This document shows, in pieces, positions 1 to 8,325 of a stretch of DNA of 15,239 nt. The stretch comes from Methanobacterium sp. (GTDB lineage Archaea; Methanobacteriota; Methanobacteria; Methanobacteriales; Methanobacteriaceae). Location of the stretch: contig JAUNXM010000036.1 of the NCBI GenBank assembly GCA_030539815.1, forward strand, positions 1-15,239. The letters are read 5' to 3'. Within the stretch, counting starts at the first letter, position 1, and each line of letters starts with the position of its first letter. A program made the translations under genes and the position numbers. Below the pieces are notes generated by a model. The model ran no database searches, was not told where the DNA came from, and worked only from the letters and a program-made list of their open reading frames with translations.

Positions 1-345
1 CTTACTATACATCTTTCGGTTCCTTCAAAGTAATTATTACTCATTTAAATTTACATATTAATAAATTAGTTTTAATAGTTATAAATAAAAATTTCCAACC
101 CCACAACATTAACAAAGAATTACCAGATCATTCTCCTCAATCCTTACATAATATGTTTTCTTTCACAAGATACCCCATCATGGACATGTTAATCTATTTC
201 AGTGTTCAGTTAATATTTTATTTCCCACATCTATACCAGAACACTGATTTAATATACTCTGGAACTATTAGTTAGCTCTATTTTAATTCAAACACCAGAG
301 TATCCTGTCTAGGTAATTACTCTCTAGCAACATGCCGGTGATCAA
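1..345. other. AT-rich intergenic region without a recognisable gene
   Basis: I see no RNA gene and no convincing coding region here. One plus-strand frame stays open from the window edge to about position 274, but its translation is rich in Asn, Tyr, Phe and Ile, has no domain that I recognise, and reads like translated spacer. The minus strand has frequent stops in all frames. The stretch lies downstream of the minus-strand gene that ends at 436. Confidence 0.6.
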
Positions 346-436
346 TATTTTTTAGATATCTTAGGGACTATTTTTAAGATATCTTATAGACTATTTTTAA
401 GATATCTCAGGGATCATTTTTTGATATTTTCAGGAT
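346..436. repeat. Tandem array of four 23-bp units, each of the first three with an AGATATCT palindrome
   Basis: Units run 346-368, 369-391 and 392-414, followed by a degenerate fourth of about 22 bp at 415-436. The consensus is TATTTTTAAGATATCTTAGGGAC. The 8-bp palindrome AGATATCT recurs at 354, 377 and 400, exactly 23 bp apart, and is extended to AAGATATCTT in the second unit. The array abuts the stop codon of the minus-strand gene at 436. Read on that strand it is an A-rich 3' trailer, so it could be a termination or RNA-stability element or a protein-binding array. The function is not known. Confidence 0.8.
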
Positions 437-891
437 TAAAGATCAGACCACTCTCCCTTCTGCCAGTAGTCCTTGCAGGTCCCACCGCAGCCTGTACAAT
501 AATTTTCTCCAATCATTACCATCTCACCGGCACTGTTTTCATATTCATAAACCGTCCTCTGCACAGTCCACTCCCTGCAGAGCCGGCAACGCACATTACC
601 GGTATCACTGGATCTTCTCACATCCACCAACTGGTACCCATTCAAATCCTCACCGTTAACCCCTAAATTTTCAATATCTGAAGAACCTGAGGATTTAGTC
701 TGGTTATCGGTGGTTGTGGTACTCTGTGGTGTGAAATTACCAGTTATATTAGTATTATTGGTGGTATTGTAGGCAAGGGGTTCTTTAGTCAAGAGTATCA
801 TTACCGCAGCAATACCTATGGCTGCAACTAAAATAATCACCACCACTACCAGTATCCGGGTAGTGTTACTCATTCCAGGGGAAGGTTTCAT
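436..891 (-). CDS. Membrane-anchored protein with a double-CxxC extracytoplasmic domain
   Basis: This is a protein of 151 residues that I cannot assign to a named family. Residues 13-34 form one strongly hydrophobic segment that looks like an N-terminal anchor. A Ser/Thr/Asn linker follows (about 42-72) with several N-glycosylation sequons (NTT, NNT, NIT, NFT, NQT), which places it outside the cell. The C-terminal domain has Cys102-x2-Cys105 and Cys132-x2-Cys135 plus Cys139, a spacing that fits a zinc-ribbon-like or other metal site. The ATG at 891 has no clear ribosome-binding site, and a second ATG at 873 is possible. It lies 17 bp downstream of the secreted glycosidase-like gene on the same strand and may be co-transcribed with it. 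The reading frame is convincing, but the function is unknown. Confidence 0.75.
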   Translation of the reverse strand: MKPSPGMSNTTRILVVVVIILVAAIGIAAVMILLTKEPLAYNTTNNTNITGNFTPQSTTTTDNQTKSSGSSDIENLGVNGEDLNGYQLVDVRRSSDTGNVRCRLCREWTVQRTVYEYENSAGEMVMIGENYCTGCGGTCKDYWQKGEWSDL

Positions 892-908
892 AATATCTAC
901 TTACATTA

Positions 909-1712
909 CTAATGACTGAAATTGGATAAACCGTACCTGAACAGGATCACCCCACGTGTATTGGGTTGCACTGCCCTGATCTCGGAATATAAGGTGTTTT
1001 GACTTACGGGAGTTGTGTTCTGGTAGGACTGGTAGGTTTGCAGTCCGGCCACTATTTTACGGGGGTAGAGGATGTTGTATATCCAGGCCCAGTATTTTAA
1101 ACCACTTAAACCATGGGGATAATCACCTATATAGAGCATGGGGACGATGTAGTCACACAATGGTACTATTCGATTGTAATACTGGTTCCCATCCCATATT
1201 TCCGGTTTCACACATAGGGAGAAGGTCACTCCCTGGGTGGCCTCCCGCATGGCCTTGATCTCCGGTATATAGGAGGGCATATCATAGGTTTCCACGTCCA
1301 GGTGAACCCCGATATTCATACCCGCCACCTCTGAAGCATACCTAAATCCAGGGAATACCCAGGCATGGGTCTTTATCCCCACTGCATCGGCCCTTTTTTT
1401 AGCATCAGGCAGTACTGTCTGATAATTATCATTACTAACCCGAACGTATATATCGGTAATTCCCGATTTTTCCAATTCTGTGAAGTTGATCTTGGACAGG
1501 GGTGTGACACTGGGGTTTATATAGTAACCCACAATAAAATTAGCCCCCGAAGGGGGTAAAAGGTAGGTGGAGGTTACACTGCTAGTGTAGGGTACTGGTG
1601 CTGGTTCGGTGGTAGGGAAAGACTTCACAGAATTTGCTGCGGCCACCACACCAGAAAGTACCAGAGTGAGTATTAAAAATGATATTATCCATTTATATTT
1701 AATTTTAACCAC
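909..1712 (-). CDS. Secreted TIM-barrel glycoside-hydrolase-like protein
   Basis: This is a protein of 267 residues with a typical signal peptide: Lys-rich start, hydrophobic core at about 8-25, and a likely cleavage site near the Ala-Ala-Ala-Asn at 24-27. A short Pro/Ser/Thr spacer leads to a domain at about 58-267 with the alternating strand and helix pattern of a TIM barrel. GVHLDVETY (135-143) puts Asp139 and Glu141 in a D-x-E arrangement at a strand end, as in GH18-like and DUF4015-type putative glycosidases, and the last strand is GVILFRYG. The substrate might be a cell-wall or surface glycan, but this is inferred. No pseudomurein-binding repeat is present. The start is GTG, and no ATG lies upstream in frame before a stop. 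A GGAG lies at the start codon itself rather than upstream, so the exact start is uncertain. Confidence 0.75.
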   Translation of the reverse strand: MVKIKYKWIISFLILTLVLSGVVAAANSVKSFPTTEPAPVPYTSSVTSTYLLPPSGANFIVGYYINPSVTPLSKINFTELEKSGITDIYVRVSNDNYQTVLPDAKKRADAVGIKTHAWVFPGFRYASEVAGMNIGVHLDVETYDMPSYIPEIKAMREATQGVTFSLCVKPEIWDGNQYYNRIVPLCDYIVPMLYIGDYPHGLSGLKYWAWIYNILYPRKIVAGLQTYQSYQNTTPVSQNTLYSEIRAVQPNTRGVILFRYGLSNFSH

Positions 1713-1752
1713 TCCGTGAAGTATTTATTATTATCTTTAATGTGATTTATTT

Positions 1753-1764
1753 CTTATTTATGAA
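1753..1764 (-). promoter_or_regulatory. Possible TATA box for the minus-strand envelope genes
   Basis: On the minus strand this reads TTCATAAATAAG. It would place a transcription start near 1733, about 20 nt ahead of the GTG at 1712. The region is very AT-rich, so the choice of box is uncertain. Confidence 0.3.
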
Positions 1765-1844
1765 TTTATCTTTTATTCTGTTGATTTTTATTTCACCACA
1801 TAACCCAGTTAATCCAAAACAGATCATCACAATATCCCGCACCA

Positions 1845-1857
1845 TTAAATATATACA
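1845..1857 (+). promoter_or_regulatory. TATA box for the Mre11-like/Rad50-like operon
   Basis: TTAAATATATACA is a good match to the archaeal TATA box. The expected transcription start lies near 1877-1882, just ahead of both candidate start codons (1885 and 1912). It is the only strong box between the two divergent operons on this strand. Confidence 0.5.
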
Positions 1858-1911
1858 CAGATAATACCAACTAATCAATAACGTATGATAACATCCATGG
1901 GGGATTATATA

Positions 1912-3114
1912 ATGGTGAAATTTTTACACACTGCCGACTGGCATCTGGGGTTAAAATACAAACAGTTAGGGGATAAAGCTCAACATGCAAGGGATATAAG
2001 GTTAAAAACCGCCCAAAAAATTCTAACAACTGCCAGGGATAATGATGTTGATTTTATTTTAATTGCCGGTGACCTCCTGGACAGTAACCAGGTGGACCGT
2101 AAACTGGTGGGGGAAGTTAGCCAACTGTTCCAACAAGTATCCCCCATCCCGGTTTACCTACTTCCCGGCAACCACGACCCCCTCACCAGGGACTCCCTAT
2201 ACCATGATCCAGTATGGGAAAGTGTGGACAACCTGACCATCTTCCAGGAGAACAAACCAGTAGTTACTGGTAACTGCACCCTCTATCCCTGCCCAGTAAT
2301 CCAGAAACAATCCCGGGAAGACCCCACGGAGTGGATTAATACTCCAGAAGAATCTAACCAGTTAAATATTGGAGTGGCCCATGGCAACCTCCAAGTGGGC
2401 TTCATTGAAGAGGCGAACTTCCCCATACCCCCGGATAGAACCCAGATATCCGGACTGGATTACCTGGCCCTGGGTGAATGGCACTCCCTCTTCCAGCATC
2501 ATGATAGGGAGGGAATCAACCGTACCGTGTACCCTGGAACCCCGGAGACCACCAAGTTCGGTGAAGATGACAGTGGTAAAATAGTTTTAGTGGAAATAAA
2601 ATCAGCAAATGACACACCACTAATAACTCCCCTGGATGTAGGTAATTTATCCTGGTTGAAACTGGAAAAGAAAATTAACACCCTGGCCGATGCCCGTTAC
2701 CTGGAATCAGAACTTGAAAGCATCCCCGAACCTGAAAATCAGGTTATCTATCTCCAACTCAGTGGAGTGACTGACCAGGAAACCATCAGTTACCTCTCCC
2801 AGTTGGAGGATCATTACCATGATTATTTTTTAAAACTCCAGGTTTCCCGGGATGAATTATACCTTAAACCCAACCTCCTGGAACTCAAAGCACTAATACC
2901 CGAGGGGGCGGTGGTTAACCAGACCTTCGAGGCCCTAACCGCATTGATGAAAACCCAGCCTGAAATCCAGGACCATGCCGATATCAGCAGCCTCAGAACC
3001 CAGGAAATATTCAACCAGCTCCGGGACCAGGACCTGGTGGAGGGTTTATCACCAGAAATCCTTAACCGGGCCTTTCTTTTAATGTACCAGATGATCAAGG
3101 AGGCATCACCATGA
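1912..3114 (+). CDS. Mre11/SbcD-like metallophosphoesterase (DNA repair exonuclease family)
   Basis: This 400-residue protein is a calcineurin-type phosphoesterase that should cut DNA ends or hairpins with two metal ions (Mn2+ in the family), acting with the ATPase encoded next. Visible motifs, in order, are TADWHLG (Asp9, His11), GDLLD (53-57), GNHD (86-89), VAHGN (His157) and LGEWHSLFQHH (188-197). In canonical Mre11/SbcD the last motif is G-H-x-H; here the first His is Glu189 and His191 is kept, so one metal ligand is changed. The C-terminal third is a capping/partner-binding region with helices. I start at the ATG at 1912 because MVKFLHTADWHLG is the usual N-terminus and GGGGGAT sits 7 bases before it; an in-frame ATG at 1885 would add nine residues. 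Its end overlaps the ATPase gene by four bases (ATGA), so translation is probably coupled. Confidence 0.88.
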   Translation: MVKFLHTADWHLGLKYKQLGDKAQHARDIRLKTAQKILTTARDNDVDFILIAGDLLDSNQVDRKLVGEVSQLFQQVSPIPVYLLPGNHDPLTRDSLYHDPVWESVDNLTIFQENKPVVTGNCTLYPCPVIQKQSREDPTEWINTPEESNQLNIGVAHGNLQVGFIEEANFPIPPDRTQISGLDYLALGEWHSLFQHHDREGINRTVYPGTPETTKFGEDDSGKIVLVEIKSANDTPLITPLDVGNLSWLKLEKKINTLADARYLESELESIPEPENQVIYLQLSGVTDQETISYLSQLEDHYHDYFLKLQVSRDELYLKPNLLELKALIPEGAVVNQTFEALTALMKTQPEIQDHADISSLRTQEIFNQLRDQDLVEGLSPEILNRAFLLMYQMIKEASP

Positions 3115-5810
3115 AACTGGAAACTATCCGCCTGGAAAACTGGAAAAAATTCACCGATCCCAGGGAAATCCAGCTCCAGGACGGTTTGAACATCCTCCAC
3201 GGTGCCAATGAAAGTGGTAAAACCACCTTTATAGACTCCCTGATCACCACCTTCTACTCCAAGCACACCAGTAGCTCGGCCCGTATCAAATCCCTGAAAC
3301 CATGGGGAACATCACTCCAACCAAGATCCACTATAACCTTCACCAAAAACGGGGATAAATACCGGATCAGCAAAGGATTCCAGGAAAAACGTAGCCTATT
3401 GGAAAAAAAGGATGGAAACAACTGGAAGAAGATCGCCGAAGGTGACCGTGCTGATAAGGAACTGATCCAACTGGTTGGTGGAGCATTACCCGGTAGGGGT
3501 GACACTAGACCTGAACAGTGGGGTTTGGGGCAGACCCTGTGGATGGTTCAGGGGAAACCAATCATCAGCGATAACCTGAATGATGAAACCCTCTCATCCC
3601 TGCAGGCCATGGTGGGTGCCACCATTGAATCAGACACTGAAAAAATAGTCCTATCCAGTATCCGTTCCCGTTTTTTAGAAATTTACACCGATAAAACCAG
3701 GACCCTCAAAAAGGGGAGCCAGCTGAAAAAAGTCCAGGACGCGGTTAACAACCTGCAGGGGGAATTGTCAAAGTCCCAACTCCAAAACACTAAAAGGGAT
3801 GAATTGATCCGTCAAATTGAAGATACTGATTTTCTACTCAACCGGAACCAGGCCAACCTACGGGCCGCTACTGGGGAACGTGATAAAATTGCCGGGGAAG
3901 TGAGAGCTGCCCAGGAACACCAGAATAATCGGGAAGAACTGGAACGGGAGATAAAAGAAATTAACACCGAATTTGAAACCCTTACCCAGAAAATTGGGGA
4001 CATCATTGATGGTTACCTGGAAATTGACCAGGTAACTAAAGAAAAGGGTGAAATGGAAGTTTTACTGAATCCCCTGGAGAATGATCTGGATAACTTAAAG
4101 GAGATGATTCAGGCCAAAAAGAACAGCCTGACGGAAATCACCCAGAAGATGGACCAGGCCAATGGGGAGAAGAGTATGGTGGGTATTGCCCACACCACGG
4201 TAATGGATGAACAGGCCCTGGAATCCCTTAAACAACGCTTCCATGAAATAGACGATTTATACCAGAATCTGTATCGGGCCCAGGAAGAATTAAGTACCAT
4301 CATCGCCCCTACAACTAATCAGATGGAGAAGATTGAAAAACTCCAAAAGGATATTGAAAAAACCCAGATCAGCCTGGAGGCCATGGGTCTGGTTTTAAAT
4401 ATTTCACCGGAAGTGGAGATGTCTGGTGATATAACCCTGGACAGTGAAATCACTCCCTTCTTTCTGGAAAAGGATGAATCATTTTCCTGGACTGCCAACC
4501 AATCCCTGAAGATAAAAATTGATAACTTGGGGGAATTGGAGGTTAAAAGTGGCAGTGAAGATGTCCGGGTAATGAAGGCGGAACTGGAGAAAATGGAAGA
4601 TCTTTACCAGGAACTGGTAGCTCCCTTTGGTAGTGAGGATATTGATGAACTGAAAAGTTTAATCATCAGGAAAAAAGCCAAAGAAGGTGATATAAAGAGG
4701 ATTGAATCCGAATTGTCTAAAAAAACAGATAAAAATAGGGAGGAACTTCAAAAGGAGATCATTGAATATGAAAATAAGATTAATCTCAATTGGAGTAAAA
4801 TCCCGGATGATTCTCCCTACTCAGAATGTGAAAGTAGGGATAAAGCACAGGTAAGGGATGAACTTTCCCAAAAAATCATCCAACTGGAAGATGAATTAAA
4901 AACCCTGGGCCAGGAAAGGGACCAGTTTAATGAAGATATTGAAGTTGATAGAACACTGATTCAGGAACTGGAAAAAAACATCCACCAGTATAAAACTGAT
5001 ATCCATGGTAAATCCCAGATCCTGGACCAGATCAAGAAAGGTTTGAAACGTTTAGAATCGGATGGCATCAGCCAGGAAGAACGACAACAACAACTGAACC
5101 AGTTATCAGTAACACTTGACCAGAAAAAGAGGGCCTGGCAGGTTTACCAGGATGAAATAGATGAAAAGGAAAAACAACCCCTCGGTGCATATGAAGGACT
5201 TAAAAACAAGGTGAAAAGACTGGAAGAGGAGATTCAAAATCAGAAAATTAAAATGGCACGATGGGATAGCGAGCTCCAGATTTTAATCAATCAATCCCAG
5301 GATACCAGCCAGATTGAGGAGAAACTGGAACAACTCATAAGTAGAGAACGTGAACTGGAAACCGAGGCCAGGGCTCTGAAACTGTTATTTGATTTAACCA
5401 GTTTCTACCGTGAGAATACCATCAGTGAACTCTCAGAACCCATCCGTCAACAGGTCACTGGTGATCTGGAGAAACTTTTAGGACCAAAATACTGTTTGAA
5501 CTTTAGTAAAGAGATGAAACCGGATTCTATTGAGGTTTGTGGAGAGGAGGCACCCCTTGATCTTTTATCCTTCGGTACCCAGGAACAGGTCTGGTGCCTG
5601 TTCCGGTTGGCACTGGGAAATATCTTAAGTGGTGATGAAAAGCAGCTGGTGGTTTTGGATGACCCCTTGGTGAACACTGACCCGGTGAGGATGCACCATG
5701 CCCTGGAAATACTGGAAGAGAATGCTAAAAACATGCAGATAATCGTGGTGACCTGTGATGTGGATAAATATAATTCATTGAAGGGTGCTAACTTTATTTC
5801 TATGGATTAA
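3111..5810 (+). CDS. Rad50/SbcC-like ATPase without a zinc hook
   Basis: This 899-residue protein is an SMC-like ABC ATPase that is expected to bind DNA ends and gate the nuclease encoded just upstream. Walker A is GANESGKT (31-38). The signature motif is SFGTQEQ (820-826), followed by Walker B LVVLDDP (about 845-852) and a D-loop with NTDP. Between them lie two long heptad-rich coiled-coil arms, about 195-425 and 486-770. At the apex, where Rad50 carries CxxC, there is no such motif: the whole protein has only five scattered Cys residues. Instead, residues about 427-485 form a non-coiled segment with alternating hydrophobic residues, which looks like a small beta domain. It therefore belongs to the AAA_23 group of SbcC-like proteins rather than to canonical Rad50. 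It overlaps the nuclease gene by ATGA. Family and pairing are secure; the cellular role is inferred. Confidence 0.88.
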   Translation: MKLETIRLENWKKFTDPREIQLQDGLNILHGANESGKTTFIDSLITTFYSKHTSSSARIKSLKPWGTSLQPRSTITFTKNGDKYRISKGFQEKRSLLEKKDGNNWKKIAEGDRADKELIQLVGGALPGRGDTRPEQWGLGQTLWMVQGKPIISDNLNDETLSSLQAMVGATIESDTEKIVLSSIRSRFLEIYTDKTRTLKKGSQLKKVQDAVNNLQGELSKSQLQNTKRDELIRQIEDTDFLLNRNQANLRAATGERDKIAGEVRAAQEHQNNREELEREIKEINTEFETLTQKIGDIIDGYLEIDQVTKEKGEMEVLLNPLENDLDNLKEMIQAKKNSLTEITQKMDQANGEKSMVGIAHTTVMDEQALESLKQRFHEIDDLYQNLYRAQEELSTIIAPTTNQMEKIEKLQKDIEKTQISLEAMGLVLNISPEVEMSGDITLDSEITPFFLEKDESFSWTANQSLKIKIDNLGELEVKSGSEDVRVMKAELEKMEDLYQELVAPFGSEDIDELKSLIIRKKAKEGDIKRIESELSKKTDKNREELQKEIIEYENKINLNWSKIPDDSPYSECESRDKAQVRDELSQKIIQLEDELKTLGQERDQFNEDIEVDRTLIQELEKNIHQYKTDIHGKSQILDQIKKGLKRLESDGISQEERQQQLNQLSVTLDQKKRAWQVYQDEIDEKEKQPLGAYEGLKNKVKRLEEEIQNQKIKMARWDSELQILINQSQDTSQIEEKLEQLISRERELETEARALKLLFDLTSFYRENTISELSEPIRQQVTGDLEKLLGPKYCLNFSKEMKPDSIEVCGEEAPLDLLSFGTQEQVWCLFRLALGNILSGDEKQLVVLDDPLVNTDPVRMHHALEILEENAKNMQIIVVTCDVDKYNSLKGANFISMD

Positions 5811-5844
5811 TATTAGAATTAAATAATTAAGATCATTTATAAGC

Positions 5845-5852
5845 TTTTTTTT
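5845..5852 (+). terminator. T-run terminator after the Rad50-like gene
   Basis: A run of eight T lies 35 bases after the stop codon in AT-rich DNA, typical of archaeal intrinsic termination, which needs no hairpin. It suggests that the helicase-nuclease pair is transcribed from its own promoter. Confidence 0.5.
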
Positions 5853-5896
5853 AAGGGGTTACTTAATGAATATTTTCTCCCCAAAACAATTTTATG

Positions 5897-5905
5897 TTAA
5901 ATATG
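5897..5905 (+). promoter_or_regulatory. Likely TATA box for the helicase-nuclease pair
   Basis: TTAAATATG lies about 40 bases before the ATG at 5946, giving a leader of roughly 20 nt. The match to an archaeal TATA box is fair rather than strong. Confidence 0.4.
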
Positions 5906-5945
5906 ATCCTATAATACTACATAGATAATAGATTAGAACTTGGTA

Positions 5946-8312
5946 ATGGGGAGTTATCAATTGATTTTATGGGAAACATACCAGGACATTGTTACTAAAC
6001 ACTTAAACCGCCAGATAAATGCAGAGGACAACCCGGACCAGAATCAGGCCATCAGCGCACCTCTCACCCAATCCCAGTTTCTGGTGGCTGGACCGGGTAG
6101 TGGTAAAACCACAGTCATGGTTTTGAAGATACTGAAATTCATCTACGTGGATGATGTTCACCCATCATCCATTTTAGCCACAACCTTCACCAGAAAGGCA
6201 GCTACCGAGTTAAGATCCCGAATCCTTTCCTGGGGAGATGAGATACGACAGGTTCTCCTGGAAGATCCTGAATTGGCAGACTTGCATCCCCATCTAAGAA
6301 TGTTAGATTTCAACCAGATCATCACCGGTACCCTGGACAGCATCTCTGAGGATGTGCTTAGAACTCACCGTGATCCAGGAGCACCACCACCAGTGGTAAT
6401 TGAAGAGTTCGTGTCCAGTGGACTGATGCTCAGAATGGGATTATTCCAGGGAGATAAACACCACAACCAGGATCTAAGAGATTACCTTAAAAATTTAAGG
6501 GGTACTAGCTGGGGTCTTAACACCCCCGAGATGGCACGCAACCTCCTGGAGATAAAGGACAGGCTCTACTATGATCAGGTTCACTGGAACCAGCTCCTGG
6601 ATGAAAAGGACCATCCAGGGTTCCTACTGGCCCTGGAATCAGTGGCCTACTACACCCAGTACCTCCGTGATAACCTGCTCTACGACTTCGCCTCCCTGGA
6701 AGCTGAATTCCTGGACCAGCTAAATAATGGGAAACTGGACAAATTCACCAAAAATTTGAAAATGGTGCTGGTGGATGAATACCAGGACACCAACCTTCTA
6801 CAGGAAAGAATATACTCCCAGCTAGCTAAACACGCCCTGCATAATGGGGGTAGCCTTACTGTGGTGGGTGATGATGACCAGTCCCTCTACCGGTTCCGGG
6901 GAGCCACCGTGGATCTTTTCACCAACTACCAGGAAAGGATAACTGAAAAACTCGATATTAACACTCATCTAATCTACCTGAAACAAAATTACCGGTCCAC
7001 CCAGACCATCGTCCAGATATGCAACCAGTTCTGTCAGTTAGACCCTGCTTTCCAGCCCGCCAGGGTGAAGGGCAAACCACCCATAGAAGCCAAAAGAAAA
7101 AAAGATTACACGGATTTCCCGGTACTGGGACTATTCCGTGATGATCTACCCACCCTGTCCCGTGATCTATCCGAATTTATCCATAAAGTATTGAATGAGG
7201 GATACTCTTTCTCCTATAAAGGAGAAAAATACACCATCCAGGCCGATCCCGAGGAAGGAAGTCCGGCTGATCTATCTGTACTCATGAGTTCACCCCTGGA
7301 ATTATCCAGCAGTGGCAAACCCCGGTTACCTCTACTTTTAAGGAAAAATTTACAGAAATATAATCTTAATGTTTTCAATCCCCGGGGAAGTGACCTGGAA
7401 AGAGCCTGGCAAACTGCCCTGCTCTGCGGGTTAATCATGGAATGTATAGACCCCCAGTGCCAGGTACAGGAAACTATCGAGAAATTACCCAGCCAGGCAA
7501 AACATAACTTTACAGTATGGAGAAACAAGGCCCGGGAATACTGGGAAGAAAATCCGGAACCAAATCATCCCCTGCCCTTAAAAAAATTTGTGGAGGCCTG
7601 GCAGAATAGAACACCCATTGGACGGAGGAAATGGAAAAGCAATGTACCTTTGATTGAACTGGCCTATCAACTGGTAACCTGGATACCCCACTTGAAGGAT
7701 GATGTGGAGAGCCTGGTGTACCTGGAGGCGGTGACCCGAACCATGTCCCAGACTGGTATATTCAACAATTTCGGGGGTGAAATACTACATTATGAGGATG
7801 AGGAATTAAACCAGGCCTCAGTTAGAGAGGCTATATGGAATATACTGGTACCCCTGGCCACTGGTGCCATAGAAATTGATGAGGGACTACTGGAAACTCT
7901 TCCTGATGATAGAATTAACATTATGAGCATCCACCAGGCCAAGGGACTGGAATTTCCCTTGGTCATCGTGGATGTGGGATCTGATTTTTCCAAAAATTAC
8001 ACTGCCCAGGAGTTCAAACGATTCCCCCGTGAGGGTGGTAAACCCTGCAACATGGAGGATGAACTCAGAACCTGCTCACCACTGGAGGAACCAGATAGAA
8101 CCCCACGTGACCGGGCCTTTGATGACCTGATAAGGCAGTACTTTGTGGCCTTCAGCCGGCCCCAAGATGTTCTCCTGTTGGTGGGTTTAAAGAGTGTTAA
8201 GGATGGTTATACTACTCAGCAGGGACCTAGAAGAATTGCAAATGTGGCCACGGGATGGTCCCGGGATGGTAAATGGCACTGGCCACGATTGGAAAATATG
8301 AAACACATCTAA
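5946..8312 (+). CDS. UvrD/AddA-type superfamily 1 DNA helicase
   Basis: This 788-residue protein is an ATP-driven 3'-5' DNA translocase of the UvrD/Rep/PcrA/AddA group. All core motifs are readable: a Gln before the P-loop (NPDQNQAI, 29-36), Walker A AGPGSGKTT (48-56), motif Ia TFTRKAATEL (about 80-89), motif II VDEYQDT (276-282), motif III GDDDQSLYRFRG (308-319), motif IV QNYRST (about 347), motif V SIHQAKGLEF (661-670) and motif VI QYFVAFSRP (731-739). VAFSRP departs slightly from the common VA-x-TR. About 300 residues lie between motifs IV and V, the place of the 2B domain, and the protein ends soon after motif VI, so it has no nuclease domain of its own. The nuclease is encoded 13 bp downstream, as in AddAB-like pairs. 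The ATG at 5946 is chosen; a TTG at 5940 would add two residues. Confidence 0.9.
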   Translation: MGSYQLILWETYQDIVTKHLNRQINAEDNPDQNQAISAPLTQSQFLVAGPGSGKTTVMVLKILKFIYVDDVHPSSILATTFTRKAATELRSRILSWGDEIRQVLLEDPELADLHPHLRMLDFNQIITGTLDSISEDVLRTHRDPGAPPPVVIEEFVSSGLMLRMGLFQGDKHHNQDLRDYLKNLRGTSWGLNTPEMARNLLEIKDRLYYDQVHWNQLLDEKDHPGFLLALESVAYYTQYLRDNLLYDFASLEAEFLDQLNNGKLDKFTKNLKMVLVDEYQDTNLLQERIYSQLAKHALHNGGSLTVVGDDDQSLYRFRGATVDLFTNYQERITEKLDINTHLIYLKQNYRSTQTIVQICNQFCQLDPAFQPARVKGKPPIEAKRKKDYTDFPVLGLFRDDLPTLSRDLSEFIHKVLNEGYSFSYKGEKYTIQADPEEGSPADLSVLMSSPLELSSSGKPRLPLLLRKNLQKYNLNVFNPRGSDLERAWQTALLCGLIMECIDPQCQVQETIEKLPSQAKHNFTVWRNKAREYWEENPEPNHPLPLKKFVEAWQNRTPIGRRKWKSNVPLIELAYQLVTWIPHLKDDVESLVYLEAVTRTMSQTGIFNNFGGEILHYEDEELNQASVREAIWNILVPLATGAIEIDEGLLETLPDDRINIMSIHQAKGLEFPLVIVDVGSDFSKNYTAQEFKRFPREGGKPCNMEDELRTCSPLEEPDRTPRDRAFDDLIRQYFVAFSRPQDVLLLVGLKSVKDGYTTQQGPRRIANVATGWSRDGKWHWPRLENMKHI

Positions 8313-8325
8313 AGGAAGTATTTCC

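Noticed and set aside
3..274. Long open plus-strand frame from the left window edge, possible gene tail
   Set aside because: The composition is that of translated AT-rich spacer, with no recognisable motif, and the surrounding DNA looks non-coding.
346..436. 23-bp repeats as a small CRISPR array
   Set aside because: The units are directly adjacent without unique spacers and are too short and variable.
2823..3266. Minus-strand open frame of 147 codons and other long antisense frames in the Mre11/Rad50/helicase genes
   Set aside because: They lie opposite coding DNA with clear family motifs and show no motifs of their own.
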